DNA of 64,000 bases, from contig CM060732.1 of NCBI GenBank assembly GCA_030704615.1, forward strand, positions 35,691,053 to 35,755,052, in the 5' to 3' direction. This stretch comes from Takakia lepidozioides. Taxonomy: Eukaryota > Streptophyta > Takakiopsida > Takakiales > Takakiaceae. This document shows positions 44,167-55,973 of this stretch, piece by piece (position 1 is the first letter of the stretch; each line of letters begins with the position of its first letter). The position numbers and the translations under genes are program-made. The notes below the pieces were generated by a model. That model was not told the DNA's origin and ran no database searches. It saw only the letters and a list, made by a program, of their open reading frames with translations.

Positions 44167-46252
44167 ATGCTTGGAAAGCAGGAACAATTAAATTTGTGTA
44201 TCTTGACCATCAAGTATGTTGTAGGTGGGAGGGAGGGTGACGTCGATTCAACAGCTATTCCATGTCACAAGAAACGTACTCTTTCCAACAGACCTCTGTC
44301 TGATGGAGCTACTCAGGGTACAGGAACTGAGGATATTAAGAACTCGAAAACTGATAGCGAGCTATTGTCACAGCCCAATCCATGTGACTTCAACAACATA
44401 GTCAAGGAGCAGAGAGAGGTGGACACTGGAGTCAGCAACTGTAATGTACTGGACAAAGCTTCTAAGGAGCTGGAAACCAGACTTCACAAGCCAGGAGGAG
44501 ATACCTTTGACTCCCTCAATGGTTGTCCTTCAGGAGAACCAGATATGTCCCTGTAGATTTCTGCCAACCCAGTTAGAGTACGCAAGAAACCCTCAGTTCA
44601 GAGTATCAATCAGGTCTCCGTCCCTGCTTCTAATCCAGTCCGGCACAAGAAGTTCGTTGAAAAGTTATTGGCCCGCAGCGACCAGAATGGTGTGGTGCAG
44701 GAGGCCTGGTATGGAAAGCCGTCCTTGGGAAAAGTGACTTACACCCCTCTTGAGCAGCAAGTGGTGGAACTCAAGGCCAGGTACATACCCTCTTCCTAAT
44801 AGTCAGAACATTCCTCTGGGACTCTTTAGCCAAGTTCATATTTGAGGAGTGTTTTATTGCCCTTTGAACTTGCAGTTACTTTAAAGAGAGAATATATGTT
44901 TCATATCGTTGGCCCACTTTGCAGTTTTGTGAATGACCATGGAATAAATAGACCCATGGACAAATACTGAGACAGACTGTTTCATTGGGTGATGTAGGTA
45001 CCCAGATGTGGTGCTGCTAATTGAAGTGGGCTATAAGTTTTGGTTCTTTGGAGGTGATGCAGAGACAACCGCGCATGTGCTGGGCATCTTTGCCCACTAT
45101 GACCACAACTTTCTCACAACAAGCATTCCCACTTTCAGACTTCATGTGCATGTGCGGCGCCTTGTGGAATCTGGGTATAAAGTTGGGGTTGTCAAACAAA
45201 CAGAGACAGCAGCAATCAAAGCACACGGGGCAAACAAAACTGGGCCTTTCACCCGTAATCTCTCGGCCCTCTACACCCGGGCAACCCTTGAGGCTGTTGA
45301 AGATCTAGGAGGAGAGACACAGGGAAGGGTTGGGCGCTTGAGTACCTATCTCATGTGCATTGCAGAACAGCCATTATTGCATGGCTGGAGCCCTAACAAG
45401 GCACATGTTGGCCTGCCCGGAAGAATGGGTGAGATGGCTGCTGCTGAAGAGGGGGGGCGAGTTGGGTTAAAAGGAGACAGAAAAACAAGCAGTTTTGATA
45501 CACGGTTTGGGGTTGTGGCTGTAGAGACTGCAACAGGGGATGTTATGTATGGAGATTTTAAGGACACGGTGATGCGGACTGAGCTGGAGGCACGGTTGCT
45601 GACATGTTCCCCAGCTGAGCTCCTCCTTGCAACACCTCTGGCTTCAGCAACTAAAAAGGTGGGTATACCGCGTTGCTGTTGCAATTATTCCTACTCTTTT
45701 GTGGTTTTGTGTATAAGGGATTTGGGAGCTTGTGCATGGCAGTAAGAAGAAGTTTGTTGATGTTCTTAAGTGCATTTGTGGGTGTAGCTTTTGATGGAAT
45801 TTGCAGGGCCTGCCTCAGAGGTTCGTGTTGAACGCATGCCACGTGATTGCTTCAAAGACGGGGGAGCTGTTGCTGAGGTGGTCGCTTTTTATGGAAGCCA
45901 GTCCAATCAAAACTCAAGTGTGGTAGGCATTGCTTCAGTGGGAGAAATGTCCCCCAAAGAGGAGAAGGTGGATGAAGGCTTGTAGGTGAGCTGGGCACAA
46001 TAAATCCTCTCCATGTCTTCCTCTGATACGTGCCTCTTGCCCTCCCTGCTTGCATTTTGTAACTGGATGGATGTTCTTGGGATGCAGGCAGTGATGGCAA
46101 TGCCAGACATAGTTGTGCAAGCATTGGCACTCGCTTTGCGCTACCTTAAACAGTTTGGACTCGAGAAAGTCCTATGTTTGGGGGCTTCATTTTGTCCTTT
46201 TGCTGGGCAGAATGAGATGAGCCTTTCACCAAACACTCTCCGCCAGCTCGAG
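44167..46252 (+). pseudogene. MSH3: MSH3 5' fragment: mismatch-binding and connector domains only
   Basis: Exons about 44167-44780, 44998-45658, 45788-45987 and 46088-46252 are joined by good GT/AG sites. The second exon has the MutS domain I of MSH3: YPDVVLLIEVGYKFWFFGGD, YDHNFLTTSIPTFRLHVHVR, GYKVGVVKQTETAAIKAHGA, NKTGPFTRNLSALYTRATLE; then the connector domain (FDTRFGVVAVETATGDVMYG). MSH3 pairs with MSH2 to recognise loop mismatches. An in-frame TAG at 44554-44556 breaks exon 1, and a TAG at 45985-45987, just before donor GTGAGC, ends exon 3 (CAG to TAG is the simplest change). The core, clamp and ATPase exons do not follow; sequence after 46252 is unrelated. Substitutions at usually fixed sites (KFWFFGGDAETTAHVLG) agree with decay of a duplicated fragment. 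A full copy is presumably elsewhere. Confidence 0.82.
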
Positions 46253-46510
46253 GTTTGTTCCAGAGTATTGCTTAATAGGTTGAGGTTTGTCTGGGCAGAC
46301 AACCAGCGTGGCCAGCCACTTGTCTTATTCTTAAATGTTTCTGATGGCTCCCCCTGCAATAATGGATAGTAATCCAACCCCATAAATGCATGGCACACAA
46401 AGTTGCTTGATATTGAGGTGACCTCTTACAGAAATTATTTTGTCAGATAGTTAAACAATCTGTTAAATCCCCAGCAGTGAGGGACAAAAAACTGGGACAT
46501 CAGTTGGATG

Positions 46511-47291
46511 CTACAATGAGGAAAATATAAGTTTGGCTTCTTCCTCACTTTTGTCACCCTCTCCCATGAATATCTCTGGTTGGCGCTCAAACCCTGCTGA
46601 GCTGTAGATGTTGTCCATGCCAATGCATTCTTCTTCACCAAATCCATGTTTTTGCCCTAAATCCTTGATGTCTTGGCTGGATTTCTGCAGAATAGGCATC
46701 CCATCCCCTATTTTGGCCTTCTTTGCACTTCCCCTTGTCAACATGTTGATGTGGGGTGTTGTTGTAGTCTTATTGGAGTGTGATCACTTATATGGTATAT
46801 CTCGTCCAACTCATCCAGTGCCTCCAGCTCATTATGAGTGAACTGACATGATACTTGTGCTGTTGGCTGCATCATGTACTCCGTGCTTGGCAGTGGGTAA
46901 GCTTCTCCTTCTTCCACGTACTCATTGATCACTGCAAAAGGTACTCCATACATCTTCCCTTGAGGTCCTGCCCCTTTTTTTGCTTCTGTGATTGATTCAG
47001 CTTTGCTGAAAGTTTGCCAAGACCCATGTTGGGTTAGCGTGTGATGTGACGACTGTGTCTCATGTTATTACAAATATTGCACAGTGTTCTTTGTTTGGGC
47101 CTTCTGATGCCTTGTCTGATGGACTCAGGTTTGTCAAAATCAACTTGTATCCACTCTGCTTCCATGTTAGACACACAGACGACCTGCTTGGTTACGCCAC
47201 GTGGTTCTTCAGTATTAATCGCAATAATCACTGAGCAGTTGTTCGCGCGTCTACGTCCTTTACCACTCCAATCATTGGATGTCCGACCCAA
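46511..47291 (-). pseudogene. Hypothetical coding sequence in three successive frames
   Basis: Minus-strand blocks 47291-47035 (GKGRRRANNCSVIIAINTEE, VSNMEAEWIQVDFDKPESIR), about 47010-46738 (YGVPFAVINEYVEEGEAYPL, NELEALDELDEIYHISDHTP) and 46744-46511 (RGSAKKAKIGDGMPILQKSS) follow with hardly any gap, as in one protein of about 270 residues with two frameshifts. It is acidic in the middle and basic at both ends. No family was recognised; it may belong to a transposon. Confidence 0.35.
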
Positions 47292-47429
47292 CTTCCACGT
47301 CTGTTGTAACTAGTCGTTTGTAACTTCCAGTCGATCCCGGTTTTTTTACTTTTATGACTCAAAATGAGTCGTTACCCCAGTGGTAAATGACACGAATGCT
47401 TCTAGTGGATCACCATGGACCTTTGTGTC

Positions 47430-49500
47430 CTTTTTAGGGCTGCCAGGCTCACATTTGTCATAGATGTACACCAAGGGAATGTTCAGAATGACATCTGGTA
47501 CAATTCCAGCTTTGATAATGTCACCATGAACCTCTTTGCCCCTTCCTAGGGCTGTTAGGCTCGCACATGCATATTACAAACACAAATGAACATGACCTGG
47601 TCTGGCTTCATCCCTTCCCACATCATTTGCTCTTAGGTTTCCAAAGCCTTAATCCCATACCCATGTTGCACATACCTTGCAATCATGGCACTCCAAAACA
47701 CCACATCTCGTTCAGCCATATTGTCAAACTCTCCCTTCGCATCAGGCTTGCTGCATCCACATTTGGCATACATGTCCACCAGGGCAGAGTTCAGAAGGAC
47801 AACTGGCATGCAGTCTCTTGGCAGGAATAGTTGAAGGAGCAGGGATGGAATGTGGGTTCAGATTCATGCAAGAGGGCTGCTTCCCGCACAAAACTACCTA
47901 TGATTATTTGCCCTGCCCCCTATAAACCAAGGAAACAATTCAGTAGATTCAAATACTTAGCTCTGTCTCTTGCAAGCACGACACCACATCTCGATCAGCC
48001 ATACTGTTGAACACTCCCTTGGCATCCTCAATGCACCCACATTAATTGGCATACATGTCCACCAGGGCAGGGTACAGAATGACATCTAGTACAAATCCAG
48101 CTTTGACGATGTCACCGTGGACCTCTTTCCCCTTTTCCAGAGCTCCCAGCCTTGCACACGCATTGCAAACAGTACAAAACGTGATGTGGTTGGGCTTCAC
48201 CCTTCATGCAGCAGTTGCTCATAGGTATCCAAAGCATTCCTACCACACCCATCCTTGGTGAATCCTGCCAACATTATATTCCACGTGATCAAAGATCGTT
48301 GAGGCACTCTGTGGAAAACTTGGTGGGCATCCACGATGCTCCCACACTTAACATACATGTTGACAAGGGTGTTGAGTAGAAAAACATTTGGCATGAATCC
48401 ACTTTGGATAATGTGAGTATGTCCAGTTTCCAGACCTTTCATCTTGATGCACTTAAGCAAGAGACAGACATACGTATCTGAATCTGCTGAAATGCTCGTT
48501 GGTTTAAAGTCTGTAGAGCCTCTGTCAGTCTGCCTGCATCACAAAGCATCTTCACATGCCCAGCAGAAGAGGCATTGTGGACTCCCTCTTTTGATCCTCT
48601 TTCAGAAGTTGTGGTCATGGTTGAGGTGCCTGATTTTATCAACTGTGCCGCTGCAGCTGCTACCTTAGTTGACCATCTACCCATGCAGGTTTCTTATAGC
48701 TATTGATCCACATGGAATCATAGGTAATCTGGAGCTTAAAGTCCGGCCTTCTTGGATGAACGTGGACCCACACTCTATCCCTGCTCCTTAAGCTATCCAT
48801 GCCTCTGCACAAATCATGCATACATCCTTGCCTTGTTGTTAGCACCTGACACTGACAGCCTGGATTTGTTCTAAGAAACACCCAACTCAACTTATCACAC
48901 TAGTTCCTATGATCAATTGCATCTGCTACTCTTTGTAATCCAACATGCATTCGCCTTTTTTCCTCGATTGTCCCATCATTGACTGGGGTCAAAAAAGTAT
49001 TTATTCCACAGCTTCTCCTCGCCTCAGCTGTTACCTGTTTCTGGATACTTCCCTGTTGTCACATTGGCAGTACCATGTCAAAGTCACTCCAAACTATCAA
49101 AGGTTCACTCAACCAGCTAACTTGCAGAATTCAACATAAAAATTTAGGGCCGATTATGATAAGAGGATAAAACAGGGTGAAATGTGTTGAAGAAGATACC
49201 TTCATTAGCAGTGTCTGATTTTATCAATTGAGCCGTTGCTACTGCGGCTTCCAGTTCATCATCTACCCATGCAGGTTTCATGTAGCTACCCTTCCACAGG
49301 GAATCATAGGTAATCTGGAGCTTGAAATTCGGCCCTCTTGGATGAATCTGGACCCACACTTTATCCCTGCTCAAGTCCCATGACTCACTCATCACTGAAC
49401 GCAATCCCGCAACCCTAAATCCATTTTGAATTATTTGGATGAATGTATCATAGATAGATGGATTTTTGGGTTTTCCATCAATCCATCCATCCATCCATTT
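47430..49500 (-). pseudogene. PPR/OSB-PDF unit in opposite orientation
   Basis: Read from 49500 downward: a PDF second half at 49347-49250 (IHPRGPNFKLQITYDSLW, SYMKPAWVDDELEAA, acceptor GGTCCAG intact), the block ANEGIFFNTFHPVL, a PDF first half at about 49010-48955, the intron marker near 48820, another PDF second half at about 48760-48690 (RRPDFKLQITYDSMWI), the N-terminal block AAAAQLIKSGTSTMTTTSER, and PPR repeats down to about 47430 (HTHIIQSGFMPNVFLLN, CGSIVDAHQVFHRVPQ, MLAGFTKDGCGRNALDTYEQ). The order PDF-PDF-linker-PPR is the same as on the plus strand, which supports one ancestral gene. Frame breaks are at about 48690 and 48450, and many occur below 48190. Confidence 0.7.
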
Positions 49501-50096
49501 GGTTTTTTACTAGTTCATCCATCCATTTTAATTTCATCCATTCATTTTAAAGTGAGTTTCACTGCCGATTGACTACAACTAACTACTGTTGATAATGTAG
49601 TTATTTTATTTGACTATTTTATTTTATTTCATCCAGTGCACAAAAATTATATTTCATACATTCATCCAATAGTTGCCAGCAAGGCATTTTTTTAAAAATT
49701 TTGTTCAGATAATTCAGTTGTTTTGTTTCACTAACCTTAACCAACATACGATTAGTTTACTATTAATGTGCTGGGTCAGTGAAAAAGTAGTTAAATATTT
49801 TTACTTCTTATTATCCACATATATATTGCTATATAATTTATATATTGTGATTACACGTGCCATTGCTTAACTGGTTGTCTCAGTCAGCTCATTTTAAGTA
49901 GTCAAAGTCTCTCACTTAAGTCAAAATTTTCGCGGTCGTCTAGCATCTCGAATATTTTAATATAATTTTTGACTGTGCAAAATGGTTGGAACGAAAGTGA
50001 CAACAGTCAACGCCATCGTCAAAACTATATCACCATAGACCTACCACCAGACTATAACCTCCACCATGCCAAGGGCTTGTCTTTATTTTTCATATA
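49501..50096. other. AT-rich spacer, no gene
   Basis: A short (ATCC)n run near 49478-49500, then AT-rich unique sequence up to the pogo/Tigger element. Confidence 0.5.
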
Positions 50097-51110
50097 CAGT
50101 AGACCCTCTTTAAATGTTACCTCCGTATATGTTATATATCTTTTATTGTTACGTTTTTTATACTCCGTAGAATATTACACTAGGAAAAAGTCCAAGAGTG
50201 TTATTTGTTATATGTTAGGAAAGTCATACTCTCTATGGTGTAAAGCCACCCTCTATATTTGTTACATGTCATTATGCACCTCCAATTAGTTGGTGGGATT
50301 TGGAACCTCCGATTAAGATCACAACCATAGTGATGTTGCCTCCCAATACAACGAGTAAGTGGCAACCTATGGATGCAGGAATCATAAGATGTTTCAAAGC
50401 TCATTACAAAAAGCTTTTTATTCATCATCAAATTGAGAGTTTAATGGCCGATAGAGCTCCCACGGTTGATGCATACCAAGCTGTCCAGATGGTTGAGCAA
50501 GCATGGCGCATCCATGTAAATTGTGATACCATTAGGCATTGTTGGAGGCATCGTGGTTTGTTTCAAATGCCGAACCTGAATGGGAGAACGGAGATTGGTG
50601 ATGCTTCCGGATGAAGTACAAATGTAGAGTTGGATGAAATTGATGGACTTTTGTTTCAGTTCGCTGAGCTTTCCGTCCTTCATGGTGTTGAGGCTCTGAC
50701 CATGATGCCTTGGAGTTTCTTAATTTTGAGGCTCAATTTGATTTAAACGAGCCATTTCAACCAAACGATGATGAGATTTGGGACATGGTTGGTCCAACGG
50801 AAGAAGTCGAGGAGCACGACGAAGAGGAAATTTTAATTCCACAAGAGTCAGCAGTATTATTTTCAGAAGTTAATGCCGCAACACATACTATTCAGCTTTA
50901 TATCAAAATGTTAGACAAATGGACATTTTTTCTTATTTAAATTTAAATTAATGTGTAAATGTTACTTTCCATCTAGCGGACCTTGTTAAGTGTGACCTTT
51001 ATAATTGTTAGGGTGGGATATTTTTCCCTCTTTTACGGTTAGTTGCTATATATCTGTAAATGTTATGTTTTCCTTACTCTCCATGCATAACATTTAAAGA
51101 GGGCCGACTG
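50097..51110 (+). mobile_element. pogo/Tigger (Tc1/mariner superfamily) element, 1,014 bp, internally deleted
   Basis: Terminal inverted repeats are CAGTAGACCCTCTTTAAATG (50097) and its partner CAGTCGGCCCTCTTTAAATG (reverse complement of the end at 51110), flanked on both sides by the target TA (50095-50096 and 51111-51112). Inside, about 50290-50620 encodes the C-terminal part of a DDE transposase of the CENP-B/pogo type: MLPPNTTSKWQPMDAGIIRC, FKAHYKKL, and VEQAWRIHVNCDTIRHCWRH. A further acidic block at 50710-50940 (DDEIWDMVGPTEEVEEHDEE) fits its tail after a frameshift. The DNA-binding domain and first Asp are missing, so it is a non-autonomous deletion derivative. Confidence 0.88.
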
Positions 51111-51409
51111 TACAAGAGAAACAGGGTAATAGGGACTATTTAAATGTAGTGGGGCCTGTGTCAGGTCCTTGTCCCCTCTGCACAATGCTGCCTCAGAAGG
51201 AGTTCCCATAACGTTCCCATAACGCATGACCTTGGCACGCAGCAGTGTCGGGCCATTCCTAAACACCCGGCGGGGCGTCCGCTCGATGTAGTTTTTTAAC
51301 GCAGGTGAAACGTTATGCAGATAGAAGTGTGTTCCTTGAAAGCTACAAACTGTAGTAGGGCGCCACTATGTGGGAAGGCGCACTGAGAGCAAGAAAAGGA
51401 GGAAATAAC

Positions 51410-52080
51410 CAGTGTTCTGGTATGTGCAGAAGTATATGCACTGGTATTAGATACTAGACCAGTCTGGTATAATTTGGGAGAATACTTGGTCATATACCAG
51501 GACCAGGCTGGTATCAGTTTTTTCATACCAGCCACAATACCAATACTTCCCCCGGCGTCTTCCTCATTTACTTTGGTATGTATATGATAACCAGCATGTA
51601 GCCCAGTGGTAATGGGCACATACCATGATGGATGTGGTTGTGGGTTCAAACCACGGTTTGGTGTGTCATGAAGGTGTCCACCTTTCAGCTGGAAGTAGCC
51701 CTTGTGGTGAAGAGACACCATAAGATACGCCTCCGAAGGGAGGTGTCATACTTTACTTTTTTGGTATGTATATTGTACTAATTTATGTGTACATATGCCT
51801 ACACATTTGTACTTATGTATATTTAGTTCTTTATTGTATTATATTTGTTTTCACTTGATACTTGGTATTTGATAAACTTGTTATTCAATGATGGCTTTGG
51901 AATGATACCAGAGTTGATATCTCATACCAGCTGGTATTGTGGTCAAGACACTCATACTCATACCAGTATCTGGAAAAAGATACATCTATTATTATATAGA
52001 CCAGACTGGTATGAAAGTTTGGCGATAAGTATGGTACCAAGACCATGGTATGTCCTAAAACTGATACCAGTACAACACTG
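51410..52080. mobile_element. hAT-type MITE with nested SINE
   Basis: The ends CAGTGTTCTGGTATG (51410) and, reverse-complemented, CAGTGTTGTACTGGTATC (52080) are flanked by the perfect 8-bp duplication GAAATAAC (51402-51409 and 52081-52088), the signature of hAT insertion. Between the ends, CTGGTAT or ATACCAG occurs more than ten times in both orientations, as dense subterminal repeats. There is no coding sequence. Removing the SINE (51586-51759) and its target duplication leaves about 483 bp. Confidence 0.88.
51586..51759 (+). mobile_element. tRNA-derived SINE (second family) inside the hAT MITE
   Basis: 174 bp flanked by the perfect 14-bp direct repeat TTTGGTATGTATAT (51572-51585 and 51760-51773). 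The head has an A box (TAGCCCAGTGGTAATGGGC, about 51600-51618) and a B box (GGGTTCAAACC, about 51647-51657), and the end is T-rich (CTTTACTTTT). The body differs from the SINE at 27.4/30.4 kb. Confidence 0.85.
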
Positions 52081-52088
52081 GAAATAAC

Positions 52089-53426
52089 ATTATACTGACG
52101 TCACCATTTGCCTTGTTGGATCTTAGCAACCAATCCCTGCCATTGAAACTGGGTCCCACCAAGGAGCCACCAAGGAAGGATGGGCCTTGTGTGCCGCTCC
52201 CCTTGCAACGGTGGGAAGACGCCGTCCTCCGACGTGCGTCCTGCCAACGGAGGCAAATGGTATGTGTGGCGTATGTGTGGCCTGGCTATAAGCAAGGGAT
52301 CAAAGATTGTCGGAAGACAATGCAAGGAGGACCTCATTGTAGATGTTGGCCTGTTTGACAATGAGGCTTGCAATCAGTTTCTCTTAACAAAGCTAGCTTC
52401 ACTTTGCGTACTAAATCCATAACATTATTATGCAATGCAAAGTTCAGACTTTGCAACATATTACTTAGTGAAATCAAGTATGCTTCTAAATTAAAGGCAT
52501 ATTAACCCTTAAGTTCCCAAGCGACCTCAATCCGGTCACTTTGAATTTGAGGTTAGACCTAATTTTTGCAGATCTAATCTGATGGGGCCCACTCCTGAAG
52601 CTTTAATGACAAGGGATTTGTCTAGTATGATGCAAAAAACAAAACTAAAAAAAAACAAAAGCTGCGACCTACAAAAATATCTTAGATCTCATTTTTACGT
52701 TTTGGGCCTGAAAAGGGCTTGTTGACCGCTGACGTGGCAGTAAAACAAGCCCAAAACAGATTGCACTCCAAAGGCCATTTTTGGCAGAAGATTAGCAATT
52801 TTGGAAAAAGCACTTCACCTTGTGGTGTGTGAGCATTACATACACACATCCACCATTGGCTTTCAAAATTTTTGTAGAAAAAAAAGTACTTCATTTGGAG
52901 GCACATTTTCTCTTGTCAATTTTGAGATTTCAACCCCCATGTAATTGCATGCATAGCAAGCATAGGTGAAAAAATCAGTTGGACCTGCAATTTAGTGGGG
53001 TCATAGCCACTCCACTATTGATTTGGAAATGGTGGGTCTTCGGGCAAGCAAAATTGGATAAAGCTAGGTTTTGATTTGGTCAAACCTATTTCTTTCTCAC
53101 TTTTTCTTTGGGACCTGATATTTGAGGTCTGGGCCAACGCTATAATCTCACAATTTCCACGGTGGACTTGGCTCATTTTTTGGTATGTCATGCATACATG
53201 AGCTGCGCCCATTGCTATAAGGCTGGAATCTCTGGATGATTTTTGGTAGGTTTCTAGGGGCAATTTACCGCAGCTGGGTACCCAAAATTGGTAAAAAGTC
53301 AAAAAAGGGCTTGGGAACTTAAGGGTTAAGAAATGTAATACCCGCCTGACATCTCATGGTGGGTTTGCAGTTTGCAGCAGCAGCAACCCTGGGGATCTAA
53401 TCGCTGCTGCATCTCTCACAAGGGGG
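52089..53426. other. No gene recognised; upstream flank of the reductase gene
   Basis: Short frames without resemblance (for example 52113-52358 +). The promoter of the downstream gene must lie in this stretch, but no TATA box could be fixed with confidence. Confidence 0.4.
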
Positions 53427-55910
53427 ATGGAAATGGAGGTGGGTTTCTTAGGACTGGGCATTATGGGTATGGCCATGGCCCGGAACCTGCTCAAGAAAGG
53501 TTTCAAAGTCACGGTATGGAACCGCACCTCCGCAAAGGTATGCCTCTCACTGATTCGAGTGCTTAGCTAAAAATATCTAATCGCATCATTGTCATTGAGA
53601 CCGTATGTCAATGTACCGACAATTAGTGGTCCATGTAGCCCATCAATGGCCACACCTTAGAGGTTTTGCAGTCTCGATTATCTGAAGCGTTGAATTTTCA
53701 GGGTGAATTTGAGCTCAGCTGCTTTGGAATCTAGGTAATTTACGATGAGGAATTATTACTTGTATCGCCTCTTCAAAGGAGCTGCATCTAGGGGATTATT
53801 ATCTTTGCTTGAGACGGAGATACTTCGAATTTCTTTGATAGCCATTGGTTCACATTGAGTCTTTGCTGCCCCTCTTTGTTCGAATTCATCTCTGCATCTG
53901 GAGAATTGCGGATGCCACCATATAGAATGTAGGAAACGTATGCGTGCAACCAATGGAGAACGCGTAAACCTATATTTAAGGGATTTTGGCTTTTTCTCAA
54001 GGACGATGCTCCGAAGTTAGTGTACAAGTTGCATCCAAAATTTTTTGCAGGGATGCTTTTACAAAATGATTATATGATGGGTTTGCCTTATTAATTCTAT
54101 TTCATGTGTCCTGGGGTACTGCAATGGGACCTGGTCATGGAGACCTCTGCAGAGTTAACCTTCGTTCAGAATGTATGTGTTGAAGATCAGTTTGCATTAC
54201 CCACAAAATCCTCCCATGCCCTAATCTGTAGGTAGGTCAGTCAGATTTGTCTGGTGTTGGCATGTGTTTGTAGTGCAAGGAGCTTGCTGAAGAGGGAGCA
54301 GCTATTGGAAGCACTCCAGCGGAGGTTGTCAAGAAGTGTGTTGTCACCATAGCCATGCTGGCTGACCCTACTGTTGCTCTTTTGGTGAGACAGATTACCC
54401 TGTATCTTCTACCCTTTGTGCTAGTTTCCTTAGAGCCTCTACATACTAGGTGGATAATTTGCTTGAGAAGGTCACTTCCCAGTCTGTGAGAAGTTGGTTC
54501 TTTTTGTTTCATCCTAATTTGCTGAAGTTGACTGAGTTTGTTGAAAACAGGTGGCATTGGGGCCTGATGGAGTGGTAGAGCAAATAGGGCCGGGCAAAGG
54601 TTATGTCGACATGTCGACAGTTGATCCTGAGACTTCGGCAAAGATTTGTGAGGTTCGTAATTCTGTGGAGACAGATTTGTATACTTGGAGAAATTGTACT
54701 CATAAGACGTTGTTTGCCGTAGCCTTGTGGCCATTGACCCCGCGCCCAGTTTGAGCGGGAACAAAAGGGACAGAACCTACCTCTGTCAGGGGCTGACGTT
54801 GGTAGTAAGACTTACCTCCATATAAAGAATTAATCCGGGTTTTCCAGATATCCTCTAGAAATCCCTTCACACAAGCATCAATCTGCTGTGTGTGATTTGC
54901 CCAAAAACTAGGCCTCAGGAGGGCCTAGGCTTTTGGCTCAGCCTCGAGACTTTCAAAGTTGGTAAACAGGGGTACAGGCACAATTCCATTAATAGATTTG
55001 AAGAGAGCGTCTCTTTGGTGAGAGAACCCTGGACAGTGTATCAGAAAATGAATACTGTCTTCAGATTGCCCACACAACGGGCAATTGCACTCTCCCTTTC
55101 CTCTCTGCTTCTGTTTGCTGTTCAAAGGTAGGCTTCCTGCCCTGAGTTTAAATTTCAGTCTAGTGCCGAGAGTGGGTAGACCCTTGAGGTCATCCAAGAT
55201 GTCCTCCCCCATGTCACAGACTGGAAACAAGTTCAGGGAAGTTTTCTGCCTAACTTCATTTTCATCAGACAATCTCATGGCAACAGACATGGCTGAGGAC
55301 ACTACAGCCTCTAAGTCAGATTTATCCAGCAGGGTCAAGACTTGCGGATCCAGGTCCAGGTCCTTGAGGATCTCTTCTACTCTCTTCTGCCAGGACTTAG
55401 CCTGTTTGACAGGGCGGTCCTGTTTCCAAGATATAGAGTCGATTAACTTAGGATATCTGGTGTTGGGCATATGTTGCAGCTGACCCCACCATCTGACCTT
55501 GAATTCATCTCGTCGGGAGCTTAAGGACGGAACGCCAAACTCACCCCGAACAGCCACATTGGCTATTTGGAGCATGCTGACATACACTCCTTAAGCACCC
55601 CCACTTGAATGGATTCTAGAGACTTAGCCTGGTTGGAGTTATCAACCCATATAGCAGATCCGTACTCCAAGGCAGGTCTAATAACGCGACAAAGCATAGT
55701 TTTCTTAACCTCAGAGTTGACCCCTCTGCAGTGGAAAAATTTAGTGAGCCCCAGAGTTTTGCCCTTGCCAGTTTGAACAACTTTCCGGATATGTGCATCC
55801 CAATTACAATTGGAGGAGAACTCTACGCCCAGGTAAGTGTAGGAAGGGAGGACTGGGATCTCTTGGCTACCCCACTGCCACTTAAGATCACTTCCTCCCT
55901 CTCCTCTGTC

Positions 55911-55973
<63 letters not shown>

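Larger units (their letters stand above)
35990..49500. repeat. Cluster of duplicated PPR and OSB-PDF pseudogene units on both strands
   Basis: Units point right from 36.5 to 43.1 kb and left from 49.5 to 47.4 kb. A marker inside the PDF intron, ATGCATGATTTGTGCAGAGG, recurs at about 36744, 40305, 41637, 42510 and 43062 (+) and at about 48820 (-). A second marker, the coding piece FH/FQPVFPS, recurs near 39880, 39970, 41290, 41870, 42430, 42705 and 49170. An MSH3 fragment and a hypothetical minus-strand gene lie between the two orientations. Copies differ by substitutions and small indels, so the duplications are not all recent. Confidence 0.8.

Noticed and set aside
44167-46252. Functional short MSH3 isoform
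   Set aside because: In-frame stops in exons 1 and 3 and no core or ATPase exons make a functional product unlikely.
51595-51665. Possible tRNA gene on the plus strand
   Set aside because: It is the head of a SINE, as shown by the 14-bp target duplication around the whole unit.
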